A program made the position numbers and the translations under genes. This document shows positions 54,369 through 63,900 of a stretch of 64,000 nt of DNA, one piece after another (the stretch's first letter is position 1; every line of letters begins with the position of its first letter). Below the pieces are notes generated by a model. It was not told the origin of the DNA. It searched no databases and saw only the letters and a program-made list of their open reading frames with translations. This stretch comes from Paenibacillus sp. V4I3. Lineage in GTDB: Bacteria; Bacillota; Bacilli; Paenibacillales; NBRC-103111. The stretch is taken from assembly GCF_030817215.1 (NCBI RefSeq), contig NZ_JAUSZA010000001.1, positions 5,864,501-5,928,500 on the forward strand. The letters are read 5' to 3'.

Positions 54369-55535
54369 ATGATCAGACGGATATGGATGAGCTTAAGCTT
54401 ATCGGCACTTTTCGTATTGACAGGATGCTGGGATCGGGCCGAGCTTCCAGAAAAAGGTTTTGTCATGGGAATTGCCTTAGATCAAGCCAGTGGCGGAAAA
54501 ATTTCACTGACTACACAAGTATTCAGGCCAACCCAAGGGGTCGGTTCAATAGGCGGCAAATCGCCCGATGTGTCATTCGCGAATGTTACGACTATCGATC
54601 GTACGCTCCCCAGAGCCATTCGCGATATTCCCATTAATCTCGGACGTAAAACCCAGTGGAGCCATACCCGCCTGATTATTATTAGTGAAAAACTGGCTCG
54701 TGAACAAGAGATATTCAGTCTACTCGAATTTTTTTACCGAGATCACGAACCCCGTTTAACCGTTTCCATCATGATTGCGGAAGGAAGAGCAGACAAATAT
54801 TTGAACATGAAACCTTTCATCGAAAATACGATAAGCCAACAATTATTTCAAAGCGAAAAAGCGTCTGCTTCTAATAGCGGAAAAACAATAGAGACTAATT
54901 TGCTGAAAATGGGCATGCAAATGAAAAGCGAGGTTGGCAACGCAATGGTGCCTTTTCTGTATTTATCCAAAGACTCAGAGACGGTAACAAATGTAGCCGG
55001 AATCGCCTTGCTTAAAGCTGGGAAATTAGTGGGTAAAATGGAACCCGAGAAGGTTGAAAGCTTACAAATGCTGTTGAACACTTATCAAAGCGGAATGCTT
55101 GATATTCCTTGTCAGAATCCATCCAAGCCGAATCAGAAGGTTGAAGCTGTAGAAATCGTGGACTTAAAAAGCAAATGGCAGCCTACCTCACTCGAAGAGC
55201 ATTCTCTGAAAGTTCATGTAAAACTCAACATGGAAGTAGCTGTCATGGAGTTGAGCTGCTCCAAGCTGGAAACGATAGCTGATGAAAAGAAGTTCGCAAA
55301 AAATGTGGAAGAGACGGTTAAACAGCAAATTACGGGAACAATCAATTGGTTAAAAAAAACAAAATTCGATGCCATTGGATTGGGCAACAAAGTGTATCAG
55401 AAAAATCCGTCATTGTGGAAGCAGTGGAAAAAGGACTGGGATGATCAATTTGCAAGCAGTGAATTCGATCTCGATGTTGATGTTAAGGTTATTAACAGCG
55501 GAACCACAATCGGTAAGCCTATTTTCAAAAAATAG
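54369..55535 (+). CDS. Spore germinant receptor C subunit, Ger(x)C lipoprotein
   Basis: 388 residues with signal peptide and lipobox LTGCWDRAELPEKGFVMGIALD, the typical start of Ger(x)C lipoproteins. The rest is the Ger(x)C domain (ATTIDRTLPRAIRDIPINLGRK-like region, KTQWSHTRLIIISEKLAREQ, and the closing PSLWKQWKKDWDDQF). Membrane-anchored outer subunit of the receptor complex. Eight bases after subunit A. Confidence 0.95.
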   Translation: MIRRIWMSLSLSALFVLTGCWDRAELPEKGFVMGIALDQASGGKISLTTQVFRPTQGVGSIGGKSPDVSFANVTTIDRTLPRAIRDIPINLGRKTQWSHTRLIIISEKLAREQEIFSLLEFFYRDHEPRLTVSIMIAEGRADKYLNMKPFIENTISQQLFQSEKASASNSGKTIETNLLKMGMQMKSEVGNAMVPFLYLSKDSETVTNVAGIALLKAGKLVGKMEPEKVESLQMLLNTYQSGMLDIPCQNPSKPNQKVEAVEIVDLKSKWQPTSLEEHSLKVHVKLNMEVAVMELSCSKLETIADEKKFAKNVEETVKQQITGTINWLKKTKFDAIGLGNKVYQKNPSLWKQWKKDWDDQFASSEFDLDVDVKVINSGTTIGKPIFKK

Positions 55536-55549
55536 AAGGGACCGAAAAA

Positions 55550-55792
55550 ATGTCGGGTAAGATGTTATTACTGCTGATGATTTATACGGCCATATTACTC
55601 GCAGACTTACCGAGACTAAAAAAGCTGGATCGCCGCGAGATCTTTGCTTACTCGGCCATGCTGCTGCTCTCGGTTTACTTAGGCATCAATTATATATTTG
55701 ACCTGAAATGGCCGTTTCTTGAGGAAGCCGCTGCTGCACTCATTGGTGAACCTGCCCGTCGCATTATTGAGTTTTTAAAGGTTCCCTCTTAA
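55550..55792 (+). CDS. Small two-TM protein, candidate germinant receptor D subunit
   Basis: 80 residues with two hydrophobic segments (MLLLLMIYTAILLADLP and IFAYSAMLLLSVYLGINYIF). Small two-TM D subunits occur in some gerA-type operons and modify receptor output. The position between C and B subunits supports this, but the sequence alone is not decisive. Confidence 0.7.
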   Translation: MSGKMLLLLMIYTAILLADLPRLKKLDRREIFAYSAMLLLSVYLGINYIFDLKWPFLEEAAAALIGEPARRIIEFLKVPS

Positions 55793-55827
55793 ACAATCGA
55801 GAATCTGCTGTCGTGGGGGTGCAAGAG

Positions 55828-56928
55828 ATGAAAGTAAAGGAGCAAATCAGCTCATCGCAAATGTCCGTTTTATTTTTTTCTTTCATGACGGGATCTGCCA
55901 TCGTAAACATCCCCGGACCGTTAATCGGCTACGCCAAAAATGGAGCATGGATATCCCTTTTGCTTTCTATATCTGCAGGCATATTCCTACTATCCTGCAT
56001 CTTGTATTTGTACCGGAAATTTCCCGACCTGACTTTTATCGATTACAGCAGGACTTTGCTTGGTAATTGGGTTACGATTCTTCTCGCTATTCCCTTTATT
56101 TCGTTTCAATTCCACATGACATCCGGAATTGTCCTAGATATCGGTTTATTTATGACCAGTTCAATGATGCGGCAAACTCCGTTGTCTATATTTGTATTAT
56201 CGGTATTTGTGGTTATTGCTCTTACGGTTCGTTCAGGAATAGAAACTATGGCTCGAATGATCCTGGCTCCTATGATTGCCGTTCTCGTCTTTATCATTCT
56301 CATTCTTGTATTATCTTTCAACAATTATGAGATCGACCATCTGTTTCCCATCATGCCTGACGGCATCAAACCCGTCATTCTTGGCGCTTATTTCTCATAT
56401 GGTTTTCCCTATGTCGAGCTTACGCTAATGGCTATGCTTCTTCCTTACGTACGCAAGAACGAACAAAAACAGCTAAAGAAGGGCATGTATCTCGCCCTAC
56501 TTGTAAACGGTTTATGTTTAATCGCCGTGACGATCGCCACGATAATGGTGTTTGGTCCAATGGCAGGAGATCGAAAGTATTCGATGTTTGAGGTCGCTCG
56601 AATCATCGACCTGCTTGAAGTCATTCAAAGGATTGAATCTATCATTGGGATCTCCTTAATTTTAACTTCATTTTTAAAGGCTACCATTACGCTATATATA
56701 CTGAATTTAACATTTACAAAATTGTTCAAGCTCCATGACGATCGCATATTGGTATTTCCTCTAGCGCTGACCTGCTACCTTTTTTCTCTGCTTCAAATTG
56801 ATAAAGGATCAGCCACTTGGATTTATGCCGTATCGGTCATTCATCCGTTATGGGCCACTTTTTCTTACTTGCTGCCATTGCTCTTGGTTACAGTGGTTGC
56901 AGTTATAAGAAAAAAAAAAGTTGAATAA
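55828..56928 (+). CDS. Spore germinant receptor B subunit, GerAB/ArcD permease-like
   Basis: 366 residues from ATG 55828 (GGGGGTGCAAGAG upstream; a GTG 15 bases earlier is in frame but less well placed). About ten membrane segments and the GerAB layout starting VKEQISSSQMSVLFFSFMTGSAIVNIPG. It is the germinant-binding permease-like subunit. Last gene of the receptor operon. Confidence 0.94.
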   Translation: MKVKEQISSSQMSVLFFSFMTGSAIVNIPGPLIGYAKNGAWISLLLSISAGIFLLSCILYLYRKFPDLTFIDYSRTLLGNWVTILLAIPFISFQFHMTSGIVLDIGLFMTSSMMRQTPLSIFVLSVFVVIALTVRSGIETMARMILAPMIAVLVFIILILVLSFNNYEIDHLFPIMPDGIKPVILGAYFSYGFPYVELTLMAMLLPYVRKNEQKQLKKGMYLALLVNGLCLIAVTIATIMVFGPMAGDRKYSMFEVARIIDLLEVIQRIESIIGISLILTSFLKATITLYILNLTFTKLFKLHDDRILVFPLALTCYLFSLLQIDKGSATWIYAVSVIHPLWATFSYLLPLLLVTVVAVIRKKKVE

Positions 56929-56948
56929 GAGAAACCTATCGTTTATTG

Positions 56949-57000
56949 AAAAAGCTGCTCCAGCGTTCTGACAATCCGTCAGACGAAGGAACAGCTTTTT
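56949..57000. terminator. Bidirectional terminator between the germinant receptor operon and the GH26-like gene
   Basis: AAAAAGCTG pairs with CAGCTTTTT across an inner stem (GTCTGA-TCAGAC type), with A and T tracts on both sides. Confidence 0.88.
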
Positions 57001-57012
57001 GTAGATGATGTT

Positions 57013-58959
57013 CTATTTGGTTGTAATCGTAACTGTTCTGCTTGTACCGTCCCAAGCGACTTTGCCGCCAAAGGTTTCCCCTACGAATCGAGCAGGCGCA
57101 AGTGTATAACCGTTCACCAGCTGAGCTGGCTCATCTAACTGCACAGCTTGGCCGTTCACATACACTGTTTTCTGATCAAGAGTTAAGCGTAACGTTGTAC
57201 TTCCTTTTTTGGCTGTAACAGTTTTTGTCGCTGCTTCATAATCCACCGTTGCACCCATCGCTTCGAAAATCGCACGCAGCGGCGTAAATGTTGATCCTTT
57301 TACAATGACGGGTGCTTGTTCAAATTTCTGCTCTTTCCCATCAATTTCTACAGATACTTGTGAGGATAAACCGAACGTACGTAAAGCTGTTTGCTTACCG
57401 GCTTTATTATAAACCCTGATCTGAATGACAGAACCCTCCGGAACATCACCGGCTCGCAGCTCTAGACCGTAAGGCAGATCTGTTTGAGAGGCAATCACTT
57501 GTCCGTTTAAGATGTACTCTACTTTGCCAATGTAAACGTCAGGTATTTTGACAAAAGGAATTAACTTGGTTTGTTTCGTAAAAGCTTCATGATTCGCATC
57601 TACGGGTACATAACCCATACCATCAGTAGGTTTAGCTGCATCTGTTACTTTGGAAAGTAAATAAGGATTAGCAATTAACTTGCTGTAGTAATTTTGGATC
57701 TCAGACGAAGTGGAAAGTGAATAGTCATTTTTCGCATTGTCCATCTTTTGATCGACATTAAAGTAAGTGATAGCCTTCAATCTTGGATATTTATAAGGCA
57801 TAATCTCATATAAACGCTGCAGATTAAGTTTCGCCCACTCCGTGAAATCTTCACCTGCCGAATGCGCGTAATGCGGGACACCCGTTTCGCTTAGCATTAA
57901 CGGTTTACGGTCCGAATAGGTGTTGTAAAGCCTCGTTAACCTCTCTACACTGCTCGTAGAAATCATGGAAGGCAGAGACGGATTCCCATTTTCATAAGGC
58001 TCAATATATAGACTAACCCCAACCCAATCTACATAAGCATCTCCCGGATAATAAGGGTCAATATCATTCGCAGGTACGTCACCAGGACTCCAAACCATCG
58101 CGACATTCGGTGCTTCAGCAGCGAATACATCGTGCAGCATACGGAATTTCGCAATATATTGGGCAGGGTTTCCGTGCCATTTGACCCAAGCGCCATTCAT
58201 TTCCCCTGCAAAACGCAAGAAAATCGGGATACCTGCCGCCTTGGCATCTTGTGCCCATTTGCGCAAATACGTGCCGTCTGTAACCGGATCTAAGCCATCG
58301 TCAGGTTCCCAAGCAATTTGTAAAGCGCCACCTGCATCTTTAGCTCTCTTCGCATATATAGAAGGGAATCCTTGACCCCAGTGTGCATAGGCCAAATAAA
58401 TCGCGTGCTTTTTACCATAAACAGTTTCCATCTTCGTGAAAATATTACCTACCTTGGGATCCAGTTCGGAGTACACCCCCAGATAAGTGCCGTATGTAGG
58501 TTCAAACTTGGCCAATTGACTGTTCTTAGGCAAGGCTAATTGCTGTACAGTCGTCTCATTACGATCCTGTCTATACAATTCAACCGTTGTTCGAATTTGA
58601 TCGGCTCGCTGCAGCTTAACAGCTCCCCAATCCTTCCCGGCTTTCACCCAATATTCGTTTTCCGATTCGTAAAAGCTAATCGCTTGATCGTAATCACCGT
58701 TTGTATCGTAGTAGGCGGCCAAGTTTCCATAGAATAAAGCTGCATTCTCCCATTCTCCAGTGCTCGCATAGTGATTAGCTAGGAATTGCCAATGCGGCAC
58801 AGCCTCATCTTTATTCCCACTTGCACGAATTGACTCTGCTTTCTGCCAGTGATCCCACACGATGTCTGCACGAGCAGGTGCGGGTGCACTTGCTAGGCTA
58901 GCTGCGATAATTCCTACAGCCAACGTCATAATTCCAATTCTTTTTTTCGTGATTTTCAA
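57013..58959 (-). CDS. Secreted GH26-like glycoside hydrolase with TPR-like and CuAO-N-type domains
   Basis: 648 residues from TTG at 58959, chosen because GAAGGGAG is upstream and a signal peptide starts right there (MKITKKRIGIMTLAVGIIAASLASA..ARA). About 30-135 is helical, TPR-like. About 150-450 is a GH26-type barrel with acid/base E253 (RFAGEMNGAW) and nucleophile E358 (MLSETGVPH). The C-terminus (about 545-648, VIVKGSTFTPLRAIFEAMGATVDYE and onwards) is a copper amine oxidase N-like domain, common in Paenibacillus cell-surface proteins. GH26 often means mannanase, but activity is not proven. Confidence 0.85.
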   Translation of the reverse strand: MKITKKRIGIMTLAVGIIAASLASAPAPARADIVWDHWQKAESIRASGNKDEAVPHWQFLANHYASTGEWENAALFYGNLAAYYDTNGDYDQAISFYESENEYWVKAGKDWGAVKLQRADQIRTTVELYRQDRNETTVQQLALPKNSQLAKFEPTYGTYLGVYSELDPKVGNIFTKMETVYGKKHAIYLAYAHWGQGFPSIYAKRAKDAGGALQIAWEPDDGLDPVTDGTYLRKWAQDAKAAGIPIFLRFAGEMNGAWVKWHGNPAQYIAKFRMLHDVFAAEAPNVAMVWSPGDVPANDIDPYYPGDAYVDWVGVSLYIEPYENGNPSLPSMISTSSVERLTRLYNTYSDRKPLMLSETGVPHYAHSAGEDFTEWAKLNLQRLYEIMPYKYPRLKAITYFNVDQKMDNAKNDYSLSTSSEIQNYYSKLIANPYLLSKVTDAAKPTDGMGYVPVDANHEAFTKQTKLIPFVKIPDVYIGKVEYILNGQVIASQTDLPYGLELRAGDVPEGSVIQIRVYNKAGKQTALRTFGLSSQVSVEIDGKEQKFEQAPVIVKGSTFTPLRAIFEAMGATVDYEAATKTVTAKKGSTTLRLTLDQKTVYVNGQAVQLDEPAQLVNGYTLAPARFVGETFGGKVAWDGTSRTVTITTK

Positions 58960-59061
58960 GTTAAGATGACTCCCTTCGACCCTGTTGTAAGTTTGTATGT
59001 CCATAACTAATACGTTTCGGATGGAATAAAGTAGCATTTTGTCGAAAAATAAATAAAAAAC

Positions 59062-59095
59062 AAAAAAACCAATGCGTCTTAATTCATTGGTTTTT
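59062..59095 (-). terminator. Rho-independent terminator after the trypsin-fold gene
   Basis: AAACCAATG and CATTGGTTT pair around 10 bases; on the minus strand TTTTG and a long T-rich stretch follow. Confidence 0.85.
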
Positions 59096-59112
59096 GGATG
59101 AAATGACAGTAT

Positions 59113-60210
59113 TTACTTAGAGGACTTAACTAGTACAGCGCGAGTGCGTTTACGCTGTTCATCTGTTAATCGCTGAACGTAAGCATGGTTGCCTCGTGGT
59201 GCTATCCCTTTAATCGCGCCGGCTTTGAAAGTTCCACCAGGGGCCGGAATGGCAATGCGTAACCCATACGTGGACATAACGATACCAATTGGATTACTAA
59301 TCGAACGTCGGCCATCCGCTGTACCCGCGAAATTAAGCGCCGCTGCAAAGCGATCCGTTGCGCGGAGCCATACAGAACCGGAATCACCAGGGAGCGAAAC
59401 AGCGCCCGTATTCCCACGAATAACCGATTGATTTCGGAACAATAATGTCCCTAAAGTTCCTCCATAGGAAACACGCACATCCACATTATTGGACTCTACT
59501 GTTCCTCTGACAAACCCGGTTGTACGACCCGATTTAAACACTTGTAGACCGACAGGATAGCTTAACAAGTGACCAGGAACTGTAACCAGCTGCCCTGTTG
59601 CACTGACTAAGTATCTCGGATTCAATAAGCTATTTGAAAACGGCAGTGCAATCGCTGAATCTTGGAAATTGACTTCACCTGGGCGCAATCTGACGAATTG
59701 AAAGGCTCTCCCTATGGTATTACCCGCAAGCGCTGCATCTGCCGGGCCTGGTTGTACGGTTGCAGAGAAGGCAGTGGAGTTGTTTTTAATGAGAACATGG
59801 TTGTTGCTCAGAATGTAAAGCTGGTTATTTCTGATTACAATCACACCTGCCGTTCCTGTGGAAAACGGATCTGGTTTACCAATGCTTACACCGCCTGGCA
59901 CAGGACGAATTCTACCGCGAAACAATGTTGGCCGGATGGCTTTCGGTTTTGAAGATGAGACATTCGTTTTAAACATCCCAGAAGGCACAAAACGAACGGG
60001 AACAGCCGTGCCTGCTTTGGCAACCACTCCTTTGAGGCTGCTCAGACTGGAGGGGACGACTTTTTGATGCGTGTAGACAACAACGCCTGCTCCAAGTGCT
60101 GGTTTACTCGGATCAGCATAGCCAACACCAACAGCCATAACCTCCGCTCTTTTTAGTAAAACGGGTGAAATTCTGTTTTTATGTTTTAGAGCCTCATTAA
60201 ATGTAGCCAT
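59113..60210 (-). CDS. Trypsin-fold serine protease-like protein, no signal peptide
   Basis: 365 residues. The trypsin-like triad is readable: H138 (ILSNNHVL), D184 (FQDSAIAL) and S277 (LPGDSGSVWL). The N-terminal 110 residues are unassigned; no signal peptide or membrane helix is present, so it is probably cytosolic or released by lysis. The C-terminus is basic (RKRTRAVLVKSSK). It stands alone, between terminators, in antisense orientation to nothing obvious. Substrate and role unknown. Confidence 0.82.
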   Translation of the reverse strand: MATFNEALKHKNRISPVLLKRAEVMAVGVGYADPSKPALGAGVVVYTHQKVVPSSLSSLKGVVAKAGTAVPVRFVPSGMFKTNVSSSKPKAIRPTLFRGRIRPVPGGVSIGKPDPFSTGTAGVIVIRNNQLYILSNNHVLIKNNSTAFSATVQPGPADAALAGNTIGRAFQFVRLRPGEVNFQDSAIALPFSNSLLNPRYLVSATGQLVTVPGHLLSYPVGLQVFKSGRTTGFVRGTVESNNVDVRVSYGGTLGTLLFRNQSVIRGNTGAVSLPGDSGSVWLRATDRFAAALNFAGTADGRRSISNPIGIVMSTYGLRIAIPAPGGTFKAGAIKGIAPRGNHAYVQRLTDEQRKRTRAVLVKSSK

Positions 60211-60302
60211 TCACATTCTCCTCTTCCCTAAAGATGTTGCAGTGTATGCCAACTTGTACGAATCGGCTTGATGACTTCACCTAAAGATGATTTGGGGGAT
60301 GT

Positions 60303-60339
60303 AAAAAAGGCTAACGACGGTTGGAGCGTCGTTAGCCTT
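60303..60339 (-). terminator. Rho-independent terminator after the Nudix gene
   Basis: A perfect 13-bp stem AAGGCTAACGACG with its complement around 6 bases; on the minus strand TTTTTTAC follows. Confidence 0.9.
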
Positions 60340-60385
60340 GGATAGGGATATTAATTTGAGAATAAATTGTTAAAGTCTCAGTGGC

Positions 60386-60865
60386 TTATTGTTCAATTGT
60401 CACTTCATGCTTTATAAGCTCTGAAGACAATAGAACATAAAAATCTCTCTTAATAAATTCGGGGTACACCTCAATTTGATTTAATTCATCAAATGAAAAC
60501 CACCTAAAAATCAATCTGCCACCATCTTCAATCCCATTAAATTCAGATTCCTTATTCATTATTTCGTTATTCTCTGGTAGTGAGATCAGATAATAAAATC
60601 CAAGTTCATGAAAGTTTTTACCAACTTCTGTAAAAACTAATTCGTGAACATAACTCAGACGTTCCACATGTGCTAAGACACCCAGTTCCTCTTGTATTTC
60701 CCTCACGATTCCATCATTAGTTGATTCATTAAATTCCACACGTCCTCCAGGCAAAACCCAGTAATCATGTTCTGGGGTTGTATGTAGGAGGATCTTGTTG
60801 TTATGGATAGCAATCCCTGCAACTCTAAAATTAAACTTATTATTTTGTCTTTCGAAAGTTAACAA
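60386..60865 (-). CDS. Nudix hydrolase
   Basis: 159 residues. The Nudix box is complete: GGRVEFNESTNDGIVREIQEELGV (Gx5Ex7REUxEExGU). Starts at TTG behind GGAAGGTG. Nudix enzymes split nucleoside diphosphate derivatives; the specific substrate is unknown. 46 bases after sbcC on the same strand, so it may be co-transcribed with it. Confidence 0.93.
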   Translation of the reverse strand: MLTFERQNNKFNFRVAGIAIHNNKILLHTTPEHDYWVLPGGRVEFNESTNDGIVREIQEELGVLAHVERLSYVHELVFTEVGKNFHELGFYYLISLPENNEIMNKESEFNGIEDGGRLIFRWFSFDELNQIEVYPEFIKRDFYVLLSSELIKHEVTIEQ

Positions 60866-60910
60866 ATGTTCACCTTCCTCCGTAAATTCTGAGCAGTATG
60901 CAAGTAGAAA

Positions 60911-63900
60911 CTACAGTTCCTCAACTACAATGCGGCTCCCGCGCCCAGATGGCTCTGCTGGGAGGACGATTAATTTACGAGCTAGACGAGCACGGAGCTC
61001 TGGAACGTGGGAAATGACGCCAACCGCTAGACTGTCCATATGAAGCTTCTCAAGCGCACCGATGACCATGTCCAGCAGCTCTTGGTCGAGCGTACCGAAG
61101 CCCTCATCGAGGAAGAAGAATTCCAGCGGATATTCCCCCTTCAGCTGAATCTGTGCCGAAAGCGCGAGCGCTAACGCCAGCGAGGTAAGGAATGTTTCAC
61201 CGCCCGACAGCGTGCTTACCGGCCGCTTCACCCCTCCGTTGGCATCATCACGGATGACGAAGCCTCCGCCAGAGTCGACCTCAATCGCATAGCGTCGACG
61301 CGTCAATTCACTAAGCCGCTCCGAAGCAGCGCGGCTAACTTGCATGAGCTGCTCTTCGGCGAGGTATTCGACGAAGGCATTGGCCTTAAGCACGGCTTGC
61401 AACTTGCCAAGCCGCTCCAGCTGCGTCGCTTGTTCGGCACGACGCGCCTCAAGCTCGCACCACCGCGCATGCCGCGTAGCCAACTCGTTCGCGCCCTGCG
61501 CCGCCTTGGCCCGCGTCTCGAGCGCGGCCTCAGCGGCCGCTTTCGCGGCGCTCAGCTGCGCCTGCGACTGCGCCCACTCGTCCGCGCTCAGCACGCGGCC
61601 CTGCAGCTTCGCTGCCAGCTGCGCCAGCTGGGCGCGCAGCGCCTGCTCGCGCTCGCGGTGCTCCGCCGCGAGCTGCGCCCACTGGCGGCGCTGCTCGGGC
61701 GCCAGCGCCGCGGCTTCTGCGGCTTCGCGCGACGCGAAGCCGTTATCCGCGAGCGCGCCGTGCAGCGCGCGCTCGGTCTGCGCCAGCTGCCGCGCGGCGG
61801 CGGCAGCGGCTTCGGCGGCGGCGCTGAAGCGCTGCGCCGCCAGGAGCTGCTCGCGCTGCGCAGCAGCGTGCGCGAGCTTGGTCTGCTGCGCGAGCTGCCG
61901 CAGCTGCTCTAGCGCGGAGGTCGCCTCCGCGATGAGCTGCGGCACAGCCGCGCCGGGCGCGCGCAAAGCGAGCTGCCGCGACTTGTCGGCGGCGAGCTGC
62001 GCCAGGCCCTGCAGCCGCTCATGCAGCTGCAGCGCGGTACGGTCCTGCTCCAGTGCAGCGCGCTGGAGCTCGTCGATCTTCCCGTTTAGCTCGTCCAGAA
62101 ACGGGATGCTCTTCTCAATTCGGACGCGGAGTTCCTCGGCTAATCGCTCATTGGCAAGGAGCAGTTCAAGCTGCTGATCCACAGCTATCCAAGAAAGCTC
62201 CGCATAACGCTCCTGCCAACCTTTTAACTGCTCAGCTAATGTTGTTGTTATTGAAGTTAACCTGATATCCGCTTCCGATAACAAGCTCGCAGCCGCCTGC
62301 AGCTGAGCACCTGCTTGCACGAATTGTTGTGCAAGAAGTGCATGTTCTTTCTGCAGACTTTGGAAAGAATGTTCAAGTTCTTCAGACTGGGAAATACAGG
62401 AAGATAGGCTTGTCTCCATAACTTTCCATTCCTTACGTAAAGCCTCAAAACTAACATCTTCATGATGCGCCCCAAAAATGGCATAAGCTCCTACTTCTAT
62501 CCCAGCAGCAGCCTCACCCCATGCCATAGGGGACTGTTCACTGGTTACTTCACCATGTCCCTGTCCGATTAAAGTTGGAACAGTCAAATCAACCGCTTGC
62601 TGATAGACGGTTCCCAATCTGCGCAGCAACTGCTGCCCCGTGAATTGACGCTCTTTTGCAAGCTGAAGCAGCTCTTCTACTTGTCCAAGCAGTTCTTCAT
62701 TTGCCTCCAGATCATAGGCAGTTTCAGCTGGTACTTCGCTATGCTGCTTTAACGGATGCTCTGTCGCACCACATACAGGACAGTGATCCCCATCTACAAG
62801 CTCACTGGCAAGAACTGCCGCCAAAATATGACGCTCTTGCATTTTCCAGCTCAGCTTCTGTCTCTCTTTGTAAGCTTGTAAAGCAGGAACGAACTTAGTA
62901 AATGCTGCACTTTGCAAGTTAACCTCTATACCCGTTTCCTGCAACTCCTTCAGCCATCCTGACAATTTAACTTGATAGGCTTGCTGCTTGGCTGCCAATT
63001 GCAATTGACTTTGTTCCACTACCGAGTAAGCGCCAGCTTTTTCTTCTCTGGCCTTCTTCGCTTCAAGCTCTTGGGCTTGGAGTAGTTCAATTACCTTCTT
63101 TTCTTGAGATGCAGATTGTAATAGCTGTCGGGATACAGAGTTGGTTTCAACCAACTTCAGTTGATCTTTAAGCTCGGTTTGTTTAAGGATTGCTCTTTGT
63201 TTTGTTTCTATGTTTTTACTCACTTCAGCCTGTAAATTCGTTAAAGTCGCCTTGACTTTAGCTTCTTGATTCTGAGTGGACTGGATTTGAACTTGCACTT
63301 GTTCAAGCTCCTGTTGAATGACAAGTGCTTGCTGCAGTTGATCCAACCGCAATAAAAGCGGCCCTTCCTGTAAAGCCAGCTCTTGCTGCGCATGTTCAAA
63401 TTTGTGAACAGCTTGCTGATAAGTTGTTTCCGCTGTTAGTTGGGAAGCTGCTGCAATCTCAAGCTGCGTTTCCCCTGTCAACACATCTTTGGATGCCAAA
63501 GCATGCTGCTCCAGATAGGGTCTCACCTTTTCGGCCTGCTCTGCTTTTTGAAGAAGCAGCTCTTTCTCGAGGATTAACGCCTCTTGTTCCTGCTGCTTTT
63601 GCTTTTCTTGTTCCAGCGCTTCTTTCTCATTCTGCCACTGAAACACCTGCTTATGCTCGTCATAAGACTTCTCCTGCTGTTCCAAATGAAGACGACTTCG
63701 AACCGCTTCTTGTTCTGCTTCCAGAAGTCTGGCATTGGCCTCTTCTAGCGCTCTCTCTGAAGCATCACCAAGCCCCTGCTGCTCTGCAGCAAGCTGCTTA
63801 ACTGTGCTGTCCGTTTCTTTCACTTTGGAACTAACCTTCGCGCTCAATTGGTCCCCATACTGTTCAAGGTGAAATAGCCTCTGCAGCATTTGCCTACGAT

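Noticed and set aside
61344..62177. A long plus-strand frame rich in Ser, Cys, Ala and Arg opposite sbcC
   Set aside because: Mirror of GC-rich, Ala-rich coiled-coil codons on the minus strand. No ribosome site and no recognisable domain; the sbcC frame is continuous and matches its family.
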